Below are positions 1 to 7,419 of a stretch of 64,000 nt of DNA, piece after piece. The notes under the pieces were generated by a model. It did no database searches. It was not told the DNA's origin and was given only the letters and a program-made list of their open reading frames with translations. The DNA comes from Patescibacteria group bacterium UBA2211. Lineage in GTDB: Bacteria > Patescibacteriota > Minisyncoccia > Minisyncoccales > Minisyncoccaceae. Positions within the stretch are counted from its first letter, which is position 1. Every line of letters starts with the position of its first letter. The stretch lies in assembly GCA_002327845.1 (NCBI GenBank), contig DCUP01000006.1, positions 81,981-145,980 of the forward strand, given 5' to 3'. Both the position numbers and the translations under genes were made by a program.

Positions 1-554
1 TATAAAGACGAGCCCAATACTATCGGCACTGATATTATATACGATTTCTTTAATATTTCAGTTGGATTGTTTTCAGTTAAAGACAGTCCAAATATCGTTG
101 AACCAGAACGAGAAACTCCAGGAATAGCTGAAAATGCTTGTAATAATCCGACAATAACCGAAGATAAATCTTTATTAATATTTAGCTTGATATTTTTCTT
201 TTGAAACCATGATGTTAATAGTAAACCCAAACCTGTCAAAGCTAAAAGCCCTGAACCCATAGAAACATCTCTAGCCATTTTATAAACAAAAAATCCCAAT
301 GTTCCAGAAATAAAAGTTACGATAATAAAAAATCTTAAAAACTCTTTATCTTTAAATAAAGTTAAATTAATCCAATCTCTCCAGAAATAAACTATTACTG
401 CAAGCACTGTTCCTAGATGTAGAAATAAAGCTAAATCAACACTATTAAAATCTTTAATTAAATAATTAGAAAATATAGCTACCACTCCTTCGCTTGAAAC
501 CGGTATCCACTCAAATATCCCCTGTAAAAAACCCAATAAAACATATTCCCACAT
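1..554 (-). CDS. uppP: Undecaprenyl-diphosphatase UppP, C terminus cut by window edge
   Basis: This is the N-terminal part of undecaprenyl-diphosphatase, the multi-pass membrane enzyme that dephosphorylates undecaprenyl pyrophosphate so that the lipid carrier of peptidoglycan synthesis can be reused. The frame is open from the ATG at 554 to the window edge, about 184 codons of a usual ~260. Two family signatures are visible: QGIFEWIPVSSEG at residues ~9-21 (the usual form is EGxTEFLPISSxGH) and PGVSRSG near residue 145. The ATG follows the prmC stop after a single base (TAATATG), so it is probably translated by reinitiation in the same mRNA. The first signature deviates from the textbook form, but with both signatures present the call is firm. 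Confidence 0.9.
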   Translation of the reverse strand, partial: MWEYVLLGFLQGIFEWIPVSSEGVVAIFSNYLIKDFNSVDLALFLHLGTVLAVIVYFWRDWINLTLFKDKEFLRFFIIVTFISGTLGFFVYKMARDVSMGSGLLALTGLGLLLTSWFQKKNIKLNINKDLSSVIVGLLQAFSAIPGVSRSGSTIFGLSLTENNPTEILKKSYIISVPIVLGSSL

Positions 555-555
555 A

Positions 556-1194
556 TTATTTTTCTATTTTAACAAACCTGTATTTATTAAACTGATCTTT
601 TAAAAAATTGAATCTTGAATATTTGTTCTTAATTATTTCTTCTATTGAATCTTTTTGTTCTGGATCAAATTCAAGATAAATAATTCCATTATCTTTTAAA
701 TAATTAATTGCTTCCTCCAAGAAAATTTTAATATACTCCATTCCATCTCTACCACCATACAAGGCAATGGATGGTTCGAACATTTTAACATCTTCTCCAA
801 CTTCATCGATTCTATCTTCTGCAACATATGGAGGGTTAGCTAAAATATAATCGTACTTTTTTTTAATGTTTAAAAAAACATTCGTCTTAATTAAATTATA
901 TCTTTCTTTATCTATATTATTTAAATCAAGATTAATTTTTATTTGTTCTAAAAATAAATCTTCTTTTTCTCCAAAATCACAAAAAGAATTTCTAACATTC
1001 TTTAAAATTGATATTCCTATACATCCTGAACCAGCAAATAAATCAAGACATTCCGCTCCCTCTTTAATTTCTTTAATTGCAACACTTACCCAATATTCGG
1101 TTTCATCTCTTGGTATTAACGGCCTTCTTGATAAATCAATTTTTACTCTTAAAAAATCTTTAAAACCTTTTTTGTAATCTTCAGGCAAATCCAT
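556..1194 (-). CDS. prmC: PrmC/HemK-type N5-glutamine methyltransferase, short form
   Basis: The protein is a class I SAM-dependent methyltransferase of the PrmC/HemK family, which methylates the glutamine of the GGQ motif in peptide release factors. The SAM-binding strand LDLFAGSGCIG lies at residues ~50-60 and the catalytic NPPY motif at ~120-123, followed by the usual EPSIALYGGRDG segment. At about 212 residues it is shorter than the usual ~280 because most of the N-terminal helical domain is missing; only a short helix precedes RRPLIPRDETEYW. I place the start at the ATG at 1194, one base after the upstream stop (TAATATG), rather than at an in-frame TTG at 1206. Assignment to this family is secure; the exact substrate is inferred. 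Confidence 0.85.
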   Translation of the reverse strand: MDLPEDYKKGFKDFLRVKIDLSRRPLIPRDETEYWVSVAIKEIKEGAECLDLFAGSGCIGISILKNVRNSFCDFGEKEDLFLEQIKINLDLNNIDKERYNLIKTNVFLNIKKKYDYILANPPYVAEDRIDEVGEDVKMFEPSIALYGGRDGMEYIKIFLEEAINYLKDNGIIYLEFDPEQKDSIEEIIKNKYSRFNFLKDQFNKYRFVKIEK

Positions 1195-1195
1195 A

Positions 1196-1636
1196 TTATC
1201 CAACAATTAAAATCGCTGCTAATACTCCGATAATAATTCCACCAGCTATTTCAATTGCACTATGACCCAATCTTTCTCTTAGCTTATTCATATCTTCCCC
1301 CTCTTCTTCGTTGTACATTTCTATCAACACATTTAAGGATTGAGCTTGTTTTCCAGCTGCACCCCTAATAACCTTTGCATCATATATCATGAAGAAAGCT
1401 AGGCTAACTGCGATAGCGAAAGGAACTGAATCAAATCCAGACATCATTCCTACCGCCATTGATAATCCAGTAACAGTAGCGCTATGAGAAGAAGGAAATC
1501 CTCCTGGCAAAGAATACAAATCAAACCTAAATTTCTTTTGTTTTATAGTTAAAAAAATAGCCTTTATTGTTTGAGCAGTAAACCAAGCTAATATTGCTGA
1601 TGCTAACGCTTCATTTAATAATAATTGTTGTATCAT
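1196..1636 (-). CDS. Divergent PAP2-family (DUF212) membrane phosphatase
   Basis: This 146-residue membrane protein belongs to the divergent PAP2 family (DUF212). The typical stretches are all present: GGFPSSHSATVTGLS near residues 47-60, YDAKVIRGAAGKQA near 85-100 and LGHSAIEIAGGIIIG near the C terminus, with three or four hydrophobic segments. Members are thought to act on lipid phosphates, but the substrate is not established. It lies between the DUF167 gene and prmC, two genes upstream of uppP. That position invites, but does not prove, a role in lipid-carrier recycling. The TAA stop is followed after one base by the prmC ATG. Confidence 0.82.
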   Translation of the reverse strand: MIQQLLLNEALASAILAWFTAQTIKAIFLTIKQKKFRFDLYSLPGGFPSSHSATVTGLSMAVGMMSGFDSVPFAIAVSLAFFMIYDAKVIRGAAGKQAQSLNVLIEMYNEEEGEDMNKLRERLGHSAIEIAGGIIIGVLAAILIVG

Positions 1637-1656
1637 ATATCTGTATATTATCAGAT

Positions 1657-1878
1657 TTAATCTTTAATATCAAAAATCTTACTAGACTCTTTAAACCCTT
1701 TAATCATCTTTGCTTTGTGTTGAGGAACATTAAAATAACCTGCTATTAATTCAATAATTCTTTTATTAGCCATATTTCTTTCCGCTTCTTCGCAAACAAA
1801 AACATCAAAGCTATCAGCACTTTTTTTAACTATCTTTTCTTCTCTTGAACAAGGAAAAGCCTTAACTTTAATCAGCAT
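1657..1878 (-). CDS. DUF167 (YggU-like) family protein
   Basis: This 73-residue protein is a complete DUF167/YggU-family member, a small single alpha/beta domain of unknown function widespread in bacteria, archaea and eukaryotes. The N-terminal strand MLIKVKAFPCSREEKI, the middle VFVCEEAERNMANKRIIELIAGYF and the C-terminal VPQHKAKMIKGFKESSKIF follow the family pattern (xVKVxPxxxxxx, AxNxxxxxxLAxxLxVxxxxVxIxxGxxSRxK), with KESSK replacing the usual TSRxK ending. Its start overlaps the end of the uracil-DNA glycosylase gene by 11 bases, so the two genes are cotranscribed. Confidence 0.8.
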   Translation of the reverse strand: MLIKVKAFPCSREEKIVKKSADSFDVFVCEEAERNMANKRIIELIAGYFNVPQHKAKMIKGFKESSKIFDIKD

Positions 1879-2443
1879 ATTTTTTTAATATTTTAAAATC
1901 CTTCTTTAAGACATCTTTCATTTTTGGATTATATAATGCTACTGCTGGATGATAAAAAGGAATAATTATTTCTTTTCCTTTAAAAACCTTTCCATGAATT
2001 TTTCCAATAACATCAATATCGTTAACAAGTCCGAATCTTTCCATGACAAACTTCATTGAATGTCTACCTAGAGGACAAATAACATTTGGAGAAATAATTT
2101 CAATCTGTTTTTCGATAAAACGACTACAAGCCTTAATCTCTTTTTCTCCAGGGTCTCTATTTTCTGGTGGTCTACATTTGATGATATTACAAATATATAC
2201 TTTTTCCCTGTCTATCTTATTTAATTTCAATAATTCGTCTAAAAACTTACCAGACCTTCCACAAAAAGGAATTCCAGTTACATCTTCTTTAGCTCCTGGA
2301 GCTTCTCCAATAAACATTATTTTTGCTTTTAAACTTCCATATCCAATAACTGGAGCTTTTCTTTTCTTGCATAAAACACACTTTTTACATAAAAAAACAT
2401 CCTTAGTCATCTCTTCAAATTCTTTCTCTTTTTTACTTGACAT
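1868..2443 (-). CDS. Family 4-type uracil-DNA glycosylase with Fe-S cluster
   Basis: This enzyme excises uracil from DNA as the first step of base excision repair. It is a family 4-type glycosylase of 191 residues. The cluster-binding N terminus reads FLCKKCVLCKKRKAPV, the active-site motif is MFIGEAPGAKED (with GIPFCGRSGKFLDELL following), a further cysteine lies in ICNIIKCRPPENRDP, and the C-terminal motif is FYHPAVALYNP. These residues give the four-cysteine [4Fe-4S] arrangement and the GEAPG/HPA catalytic pair of the family. It is the first gene of the small operon running to uppP, set off from the FKBP gene upstream by a strong terminator. Confidence 0.9.
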   Translation of the reverse strand: MSSKKEKEFEEMTKDVFLCKKCVLCKKRKAPVIGYGSLKAKIMFIGEAPGAKEDVTGIPFCGRSGKFLDELLKLNKIDREKVYICNIIKCRPPENRDPGEKEIKACSRFIEKQIEIISPNVICPLGRHSMKFVMERFGLVNDIDVIGKIHGKVFKGKEIIIPFYHPAVALYNPKMKDVLKKDFKILKKYAD

Positions 2444-2471
2444 ATGAAAATATTAACATAATTCAGAGAAA

Positions 2472-2500
2472 CAAAAAAGCCCCGAGAGCGGGGCCTTTTA
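2472..2500 (-). terminator. Rho-independent terminator after the FKBP gene
   Basis: On the minus strand a GC-rich hairpin (GGCCCCGCTCTCGGGGC) is followed directly by TTTTTTG. It begins a few bases after the stop of the FKBP gene and precedes the uracil-DNA glycosylase gene, so it ends the upstream transcript. Confidence 0.85.
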
Positions 2501-2501
2501 A

Positions 2502-2966
2502 TTAATTTATTTTCATTAATTCAACTTCAAATATTAGAGTAGCGCCGCCTGGAATAACACCAGGGTAACCTTGGGGACCATATCCTAAGTCTGAAGGAAT
2601 AGTTAACTTTCTTTTTTCTCCAACTTTCATATTAAGCATTCCCTGTTCCCAACCTTGAATGACTCTATTTTCTCCTAGTGTGAAAGAAAATGGTGCTCTT
2701 CCTACACTTGAATCAAACTGAGTTCCATCTGTTAATGTTCCTGTATAGTTAACAGTAAGAGTATCTCCTTTTTTCGAAACCTCTCCTGTTCCTTCTTGTA
2801 ATACTTCTATTTTAACTTCGTCCATTTTATTTACTAAACTGGCTTGATCTGTATTTTCCGCATCATTTGGAGCCATTAATTCTTTCGGCTTCATTAAAAG
2901 AAAAATAGCCAGAACAATAACCAGCAATATTACTATTAATAAAATTATCTTTTTTTCAACTTTCAT
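2502..2966 (-). CDS. Membrane-anchored FKBP-type peptidyl-prolyl isomerase
   Basis: The protein catalyses cis-trans isomerisation of proline bonds and probably helps fold secreted proteins at the outer face of the membrane. Residues ~5-25 form a hydrophobic anchor, residues ~26-50 a linker, and the rest one complete FKBP domain. Recognisable parts are [71 protein letters not shown] and a final VELMKI strand. No lipobox is present, so the anchor is an uncleaved signal. The start is three bases after the stop of the SIMPL-domain gene, and a terminator follows the stop, so these two envelope genes form one unit. Confidence 0.92.
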   Translation of the reverse strand: MKVEKKIILLIVILLVIVLAIFLLMKPKELMAPNDAENTDQASLVNKMDEVKIEVLQEGTGEVSKKGDTLTVNYTGTLTDGTQFDSSVGRAPFSFTLGENRVIQGWEQGMLNMKVGEKRKLTIPSDLGYGPQGYPGVIPGGATLIFEVELMKIN

Positions 2967-2969
2967 ATG

Positions 2970-3773
2970 TTATTTGATTTCGTAAGAAACGTTAACCGTT
3001 ACTTCTATTTTATTTTCTCCAACAACTATTTGGAAATTACTTCCTGTTCCAGAAGTAGCCACCCCTTTTGAGTTATAAACTGGAGAATAATAAGACTCAG
3101 TAAAACTTACTGGATCACCTAGTCCAACTTTTAAGTTCTTGGCAATTTCTGTTGCTTTAGCTTGAGCATTGGCAATAGCTAATTCCCTAGCTTGTTTTTT
3201 AAGTGCTTCTTCGTTACTAATTATAAAGGTTAAACCTGAAACTTGACTAGCCCCGGCCTCAAGAGAACCTTGGATATTTCTTCCAATTTCATTATTATCT
3301 CTCATGGTTATCTCAACTGATTCAACAGCCTCATAACCAACAATGACTCTTTTGCCTAGTGGATAAACAGTTAAATCGACTCCCTTTGTTTGCCATTCAT
3401 ATTGAGGATAAATATTGAAATCGACTGTCTTCATGTCAGCTACTGCAATGTTTTGTCTTTTTAAAAAGTCTATAATCCTATTTGTTTTTTCTCTATTATT
3501 AGTCAATGCTGCGTTAATTGTTGTAGCATCCGTCATTGTCGTAAATGTTACTAAGGCAACATCAGGGACGGAATAAACTGTTCCAACTTCAGAAACATTA
3601 ATAGTATTCTCACCCGTAGAAGAACCTATGTATTGAGTTGCTTTTGAGGTATTTTGAATTGCAAAAACAGTATAAATTATTAAAACAAATAAGAAAATAA
3701 TTCCCGCTATCATTAAAGTCTTAATCATGGGATTTTCTGTTCTTGCCTCTTTTTCGAAATATTGTGCTTCCAT
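2970..3773 (-). CDS. SIMPL (DUF541) domain membrane-anchored protein
   Basis: This 267-residue protein has a cytoplasmic N-terminal stretch, one transmembrane helix at residues ~19-42 and an external SIMPL/DUF541 domain. The domain shows the usual INVSEVGTVYSVPDVALVTFT opening, an alternating central region (NREKTNRIIDFLKRQNIA, YEAVESVEITMRDNNEIG) and the final ARELAIANAQAKATEIAKNL helix with a beta-rich end. SIMPL proteins are periplasmic or extracytoplasmic oligomers whose biochemical role is largely unknown. A second, unrelated-in-context copy lies at 38485-39216. An AGGTCG element sits 34 bases before the ATG. Confidence 0.85.
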   Translation of the reverse strand: MEAQYFEKEARTENPMIKTLMIAGIIFLFVLIIYTVFAIQNTSKATQYIGSSTGENTINVSEVGTVYSVPDVALVTFTTMTDATTINAALTNNREKTNRIIDFLKRQNIAVADMKTVDFNIYPQYEWQTKGVDLTVYPLGKRVIVGYEAVESVEITMRDNNEIGRNIQGSLEAGASQVSGLTFIISNEEALKKQARELAIANAQAKATEIAKNLKVGLGDPVSFTESYYSPVYNSKGVATSGTGSNFQIVVGENKIEVTVNVSYEIK

Positions 3774-3807
3774 TTTTTTAAAAAATAAATTAATTTTATT
3801 ATCTATG

Positions 3808-3813
3808 CGACCT
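3808..3813 (-). promoter_or_regulatory. AGGTCG element in the leader of the SIMPL gene (weak member)
   Basis: AGGTCGC lies 34 bases upstream of the ATG at 3773. It shares the AGGTCG core with the elements at 4858, 21545 and 41380, but the following TAAT stretch is displaced, so this is the least certain member. Confidence 0.3.
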
Positions 3814-4149
3814 TTAGCTGATCTTGGAACCGGGGATTATTTCTTTTTCCGGAACCAAAACCGATAAATTATTATTGTCTTTTACTGCGAGAACCATTCC
3901 TTGACTCTCAAGTCCCATTAACATTCTTGGTTCAAGATTGATTATAGCAATGACTGTCTTATTAATCAATTCCTCGGGCGTATATACTTTACCAATTCCC
4001 GCTAAAATCTGTCTTTTTTCTTCTCCCAAATCAACTTGCAACTTTAAAAGCTTGTCTGAGTTTTCGACTCTTTCTGCTTCAAGTATTTTTCCTGTCCTTA
4101 AATCAATTTTATCAAAATCTTCAAAATTAATTACGCTTTTGCTTTCCAT
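3814..4149 (-). CDS. Stand-alone tRNA-binding (OB-fold) domain, MetRS C-terminal type
   Basis: This 111-residue protein is a free-standing copy of the tRNA-binding OB-fold found at the C terminus of many methionyl-tRNA synthetases and in Trbp111/CsaA-like proteins. Typical stretches are INFEDFDKIDLRTGKILEAERVENSDKLLKLQVDLG, RQILAGIGKVYTPEELINK and NLEPRMLMGLESQGMVLA. In organisms whose synthetase lacks this domain it can bind tRNA in trans; whether it does so here cannot be told because no MetRS gene is in view. The start overlaps the end of the superoxide reductase gene by 19 bases, so the two are cotranscribed. Confidence 0.85.
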   Translation of the reverse strand: MESKSVINFEDFDKIDLRTGKILEAERVENSDKLLKLQVDLGEEKRQILAGIGKVYTPEELINKTVIAIINLEPRMLMGLESQGMVLAVKDNNNLSVLVPEKEIIPGSKIS

Positions 4150-4496
4150 AGTCCGTGTATATTACAATATGTTCTTACTGAAACCTCTCCCGAAATGTTA
4201 AATTCAGCAGAAGGATTATCTCCTGGCTTTAAAAATACCTTACAATTATTTGCTTCTATCCATTCAATATAATGATCATCTTCCATCGGATGAAGAACTT
4301 CTCCAACTTTAACTAAAATACTGTTTTCTTTTCTCTCAATCACAGGAACATGCTTCTCTTTTCCCTCGTCAGTTTCTTTTTCTATTTGTTGTTCCATTGG
4401 TTGTCCGCAACACACAAGTTGCCCCATACCCGTATGAGTTACTTCAACAATATTTCCACAAATATTACATTTATATATTTCTTTTTGTTTTGTCAT
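4131..4496 (-). CDS. dfx: Desulfoferrodoxin-type superoxide reductase
   Basis: This enzyme reduces superoxide to hydrogen peroxide without releasing oxygen, a defence typical of anaerobes. It is the two-iron form. The N-terminal desulforedoxin domain has Cys10, Cys13, Cys29 and Cys30 (KCNICG and VCCGQPM); the catalytic iron site has His49 (KHVPV), His69 (VLHPM), His75 (DDHYIEW), Cys111 and His114 (TYCNIHG). I choose the ATG at 4496, giving 121 residues, because the preceding six codons from 4514 are not family-like and a possible -10 box at 4505-4510 would start the transcript almost at this ATG. The gene overlaps the tRNA-binding gene downstream. Confidence 0.93.
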   Translation of the reverse strand: MTKQKEIYKCNICGNIVEVTHTGMGQLVCCGQPMEQQIEKETDEGKEKHVPVIERKENSILVKVGEVLHPMEDDHYIEWIEANNCKVFLKPGDNPSAEFNISGEVSVRTYCNIHGLWKAKA

Positions 4497-4504
4497 ATAA
4501 AAAT

Positions 4505-4510
4505 ATTTTA
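4505..4510 (-). promoter_or_regulatory. Possible -10 box of the superoxide reductase gene
   Basis: TAAAAT lies eight bases upstream of the chosen ATG on the minus strand. A start seven bases downstream of it would give a leader of only about two bases. No good -35 box is visible at 17 bases. Confidence 0.35.
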
Positions 4511-4527
4511 ACACTAAAAAGAAAATA

Positions 4528-4556
4528 AAAAAAGGCCCTCGAGTAAGGGCCCTTAG
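4528..4556 (-). terminator. Terminator after the RRM gene
   Basis: On the minus strand GGGCCCTTACTCGAGGGCC folds into a hairpin and is followed by TTTTTTTATTTT. It lies directly after the stop of the RNA-binding protein gene. Confidence 0.85.
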
Positions 4557-4566
4557 TTGTTAACGA

Positions 4567-4839
4567 TTATTCACCTCTGAAGTTGTTTTCCTTCATTGGT
4601 CTTGCTTCATCAACGATCATCTTCCTTCCTTCTACTTCTGATCCGTTGAACATTTCTTTTGCCTTAGCAGCCTCTTCTTCAGTGGCCATTTCAACGAAAC
4701 CGAATCCTTTTGATCTCTTACTAAACTTATCTATAATGATGCTAGCTGCTGCTACGTTGCCAGCTGCTGCAAATAAATCCTTAAGAGAAGCATCTGTTGT
4801 GCTGTAGGGAAGATTTCCTACGTATAGCTTCTTTTCCAT
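4567..4839 (-). CDS. Single-RRM RNA-binding protein
   Basis: This 90-residue protein is a single RNA-recognition-motif domain of the kind found in cyanobacterial and other bacterial cold-induced RNA-binding proteins. The RNP2 motif is LYVGNL at residues ~5-10 and the RNP1 motif is KGFGFVEM at ~45-52, with the usual helices between them. A short charged tail (PMKENNFRGE) follows. It forms a single-gene unit: promoter at 4922-4950, a leader of about 75 bases carrying the AGGTCG element, and a strong terminator. The long leader suggests post-transcriptional control, perhaps by temperature as in other RRM genes, but that is an inference. Confidence 0.92.
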   Translation of the reverse strand: MEKKLYVGNLPYSTTDASLKDLFAAAGNVAAASIIIDKFSKRSKGFGFVEMATEEEAAKAKEMFNGSEVEGRKMIVDEARPMKENNFRGE

Positions 4840-4857
4840 TTAATTTTGAAAAATTGA

Positions 4858-4871
4858 TTAATTAACGACCT
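4858..4871 (-). promoter_or_regulatory. Leader element AGGTCG-TAATTAA before the RRM gene
   Basis: AGGTCGTTAATTAA is found in the leader about 20 bases before the ATG at 4839. It matches the elements before the histone-like gene (21545) and the DUF378 gene (41380). Its function is unknown. Confidence 0.45.
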
Positions 4872-4921
4872 ACTCTCACTACTCTGTAGAGAAGAGCACG
4901 ACACCTAATGTGTATACCATA

Positions 4922-4950
4922 AAGATACAGTAAATACATTTAGATGTCAA
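4922..4950 (-). promoter_or_regulatory. Promoter of the RRM gene
   Basis: On the minus strand a perfect TTGACA (4945-4950) is separated by 17 bases from TATCTT (4922-4927). Transcription would start near 4915, giving a leader of about 75 bases with a small CTCTACAGAG hairpin. Confidence 0.65.
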
Positions 4951-4961
4951 TGTTTTTATAA

Positions 4962-4992
4962 AACACTATTCGTGTTATAAATACAGTATAAA
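4962..4992 (+). promoter_or_regulatory. Possible promoter and dyad before the GH3 gene
   Basis: A short inverted repeat AACACTATTCGTGTT (4962-4976) is followed by two TATAAA boxes, at 4976-4981 and 4987-4992. Either could serve as -10 for the gene at 5006; the second would give a leader of about seven bases. No convincing -35 is seen. Confidence 0.3.
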
Positions 4993-5005
4993 CACGAAAA
5001 TAAAA

Positions 5006-6163
5006 ATGAATAACATTTTAAAAATTATTATAATTATCGCTATTATTCCTATAATTATTTATTTGGGCGTTACTTATTTTCCAGAAGAAGAAGAAAATTA
5101 TGAACCAATTAATAATGAAAAATTAAAGGAAAAAATAGGACAAATGTTAATTATTGGATTTCGTGGAACTGAAATTGACGAAAACTCTTACATTTCAAAA
5201 ACAATAAATGAATTAAATATAGGCGGAATAATCCTTTTTGATAAAGATAATCCTTCGGGAGAATTTCCAAGAAATATCATTAACTATGACCAGACAAAAA
5301 AACTAATTGAAGATTTAAATAGATACTCGTCTTCTCCACTTTTTATTTCTATTGATGCTGAAGGAGGACAAATAAATAGACTAAAAGAAGTATATGGTTT
5401 TAAAAATATTCCTTCAGCTAAACAAATGGGAAAAGAAACTATTGAAGAAACAGAAAATCAAGCTAATATCTTAGGACAAGAATTAAAGGCTCTTGGATTT
5501 AATCTAGATTTTGCACCTGATGTTGATGTTAATGTTAATCCAGAAAATCCAATAATAGGACAATTAGAAAGATCTTTTAGTGCTGATCCAATAAAAGTTT
5601 ATGAACACGCCTCAAGTTTTATCAAAGGACTTCATCAAAATAATATCATCACTGCGATTAAACATTTTCCTGGACATGGTAGTTCAACTACTGATTCTCA
5701 TTTAGGATTGGTGGATGTAACCAATACATACAAACAAAATGAATTAATTCCCTACCAAAAATTAATTGAAAATGGATATTCTGATATGGTAATGACTGCC
5801 CATATTATCAATACAAATATTGATTCAGTTTATCCGGCAACGCTCTCTCCCTTATTTATTAAAAACATTTTAAGAGATGAACTAAATTTCAATGGAGTTG
5901 TTGTTTCAGATGATATGCAAATGGGAGCAATTGTTGATAATTACGGATACGACGAAGCAATTATTAAAGCAATTAATGCTGGATGCGATATGCTAATTAT
6001 TTCGAACAATGGAAAAACTTACGATGAAAAAGCTCCATCCGATGCAGTAGATATTATTTTAAAAGCAATTGAAAGAGGAGAAATATCTTCGGAGCAAATC
6101 AATGATTCTTACAATCGAATTCAAGTATTAAAAGAAAAATATAAAATAAAAAAAGACGATTAG
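5006..6163 (+). CDS. Family 3 glycoside hydrolase, NagZ-like beta-N-acetylhexosaminidase
   Basis: The enzyme is predicted to remove N-acetylglucosamine from cell-wall fragments. Residues ~4-23 form an N-terminal membrane anchor or signal, and the rest is a single GH3 TIM barrel of the NagZ type. The substrate-binding region KHFPGHGSSTTDSHLGL (near residue 219) carries the histidine/aspartate pair characteristic of NagZ, and the catalytic nucleophile lies in VVVSDDMQMGAI near residue 300. Length (385) fits the family without the second GH3 domain. Because of the anchor it would act outside the membrane, unlike cytoplasmic E. coli NagZ. It could serve wall turnover or scavenging from a host; the sequence does not decide. 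Confidence 0.88.
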   Translation: MNNILKIIIIIAIIPIIIYLGVTYFPEEEENYEPINNEKLKEKIGQMLIIGFRGTEIDENSYISKTINELNIGGIILFDKDNPSGEFPRNIINYDQTKKLIEDLNRYSSSPLFISIDAEGGQINRLKEVYGFKNIPSAKQMGKETIEETENQANILGQELKALGFNLDFAPDVDVNVNPENPIIGQLERSFSADPIKVYEHASSFIKGLHQNNIITAIKHFPGHGSSTTDSHLGLVDVTNTYKQNELIPYQKLIENGYSDMVMTAHIINTNIDSVYPATLSPLFIKNILRDELNFNGVVVSDDMQMGAIVDNYGYDEAIIKAINAGCDMLIISNNGKTYDEKAPSDAVDIILKAIERGEISSEQINDSYNRIQVLKEKYKIKKDD

Positions 6164-6169
6164 GTCTTT
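6152..6169. terminator. Shared hairpin between converging genes
   Basis: AAAGAC-GATTAG-GTCTTT forms a six-pair stem over the converging gene ends. Read on the minus strand it is followed by TTTTATTTTA and would end the 6160-6654 transcript; on the plus strand it is followed by a weaker ATTTC run. Confidence 0.5.
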
Positions 6170-6654
6170 ATTTCAATTTTTAATTTTTCACAGACTTGAA
6201 TTGAATATTTTGCATCCTTGGGAGCAAGATTCTTTATTATTGGAAAAGAGTACTTGTTGCCTTTCTTCCATAGGGCATAAGATAATTCTGAAAATGTTTT
6301 ACAATCAATAGTCTCATCATTTTGATTTTCTTTTTCCAACATTTTTAATATGTATTCCCTAAGGTTGCCTATATTATCAACGTTCACGTTGGGAAAAATT
6401 TCTATTTCCGGAAATTGATTCAAGGCTCTCAACCTTACTGCAAATGAAGAATTATAAACTGCAATTTCTTCTGAGATATAATCTACTCTTCTGTGTTCCA
6501 GGTAGTGATTAATATAATAAGCTTTGGGAATATTATCTTCGGCATAAAGATAGATGTTCATGTTCGATACAGGAAGCTCTTCGATAAAAATCGGCAGCTT
6601 TGGATTAAAGTCTACAGCTTCAATAGTGTTCTCCAGCTTCTCAGCAACATTCAT
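6160..6654 (-). CDS. Hypothetical protein with a strong ribosome-binding site
   Basis: I do not recognise this 164-residue protein. It has no signal peptide or membrane helix and looks like a soluble mixed alpha/beta protein; motifs include EKLENTIEAVDFNPKLPIFI near the start and two internal IF/EIEIFPNV strands. The start at 6654 is set by a perfect AAGGAGGT six bases before the ATG; an open extension upstream to 6750 encodes a non-native hydrophobic stretch and overlaps the promoter region. The gene is alone, between converging GH3 and diverging TrhA genes, and its codons are less AT-biased than those of the neighbours. It may be a lineage-specific or acquired gene. Confidence 0.65.
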   Translation of the reverse strand: MNVAEKLENTIEAVDFNPKLPIFIEELPVSNMNIYLYAEDNIPKAYYINHYLEHRRVDYISEEIAVYNSSFAVRLRALNQFPEIEIFPNVNVDNIGNLREYILKMLEKENQNDETIDCKTFSELSYALWKKGNKYSFPIIKNLAPKDAKYSIQVCEKLKIEIKT

Positions 6655-6660
6655 AATCTT

Positions 6661-6668
6661 ACCTCCTT
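6661..6668 (-). promoter_or_regulatory. Consensus Shine-Dalgarno site
   Basis: AAGGAGGT lies six bases before the ATG at 6654. It is the only full-length Shine-Dalgarno match I saw; most genes here have none. A TATAAT box lies about 20 bases further upstream. Confidence 0.75.
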
Positions 6669-6739
6669 GCTTTGTTCTGTGTGAAAATATTATAAAAAAT
6701 GCTAACATTGATATATCATAAAAAATACAAATTAACAAT

Positions 6740-7384
6740 ATGAAAATCAAGGATCCTATCAGTGGAATAAGTCACCTATTCGGAGCAATACTTTCTTTAG
6801 TTGGAACTATTTTTCTTCTTTACTCCGCTTACAAGCAAAACGATTTAATAAAAATAGTTTCTTTTTTTGTTTTTGGAGGAAGTATGTTTTTCTTATATAC
6901 CTCTAGTGCTATCTATCATCTTTTCGGTCACTCCCCCGAAGAAGTCGATATTTTTAGAAAGATTGACCACGCAATGATATATATCTTAATCGCTGGAACA
7001 TATACTCCTTTTTGTTTGATTGCTCTTAAAGGAGTCTGGGGAATTTCTACATTGATAACAATCTGGATTATAGCTCTTGCTGGAATATCAACCGTATTCT
7101 TTAAATCGTTCTGGACCAAGGTTCCTCGTTGGTTTGCTACTTCTCTTTACTTATTAATGAGTTGGATGGTATTGATTGTAATTTATCCACTATACAAAGC
7201 AACTAGTCTCGAAGCAATTATGTGGCTTCTTATTGGAGGAATCTTTTATACCGTTGGAGCAGTAATTTATGCAAAAAAGAAACCGAATATTTCAAAAGAA
7301 TTTGGCTTCCATGAAATATTTCACATTCTTGTTCTTCTAGGAACGATGTCTCACTTTTTCGCTATTTACAAATATCTTTTATAG
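6740..7384 (+). CDS. trhA: Hemolysin III / TrhA family membrane protein
   Basis: This 214-residue, seven-helix membrane protein belongs to the PAQR-related hemolysin III family (TrhA/YqfA). The metal-site motifs of the family are all visible: SSAIYHLFGH near residues 54-63, DHAMIYILIAGTYTPF near 75-90 and HEIFHILVLLGTMSHFF close to the C terminus. Bacterial members have been linked to membrane energetics and lipid homeostasis rather than to true haemolysis. It is followed after 35 bases by the carbonic-anhydrase-like gene and is probably cotranscribed with it. Confidence 0.9.
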   Translation: MKIKDPISGISHLFGAILSLVGTIFLLYSAYKQNDLIKIVSFFVFGGSMFFLYTSSAIYHLFGHSPEEVDIFRKIDHAMIYILIAGTYTPFCLIALKGVWGISTLITIWIIALAGISTVFFKSFWTKVPRWFATSLYLLMSWMVLIVIYPLYKATSLEAIMWLLIGGIFYTVGAVIYAKKKPNISKEFGFHEIFHILVLLGTMSHFFAIYKYLL

Positions 7385-7419
7385 ATGATATATAAATAAT
7401 ATATAAATAATAAAAAATT

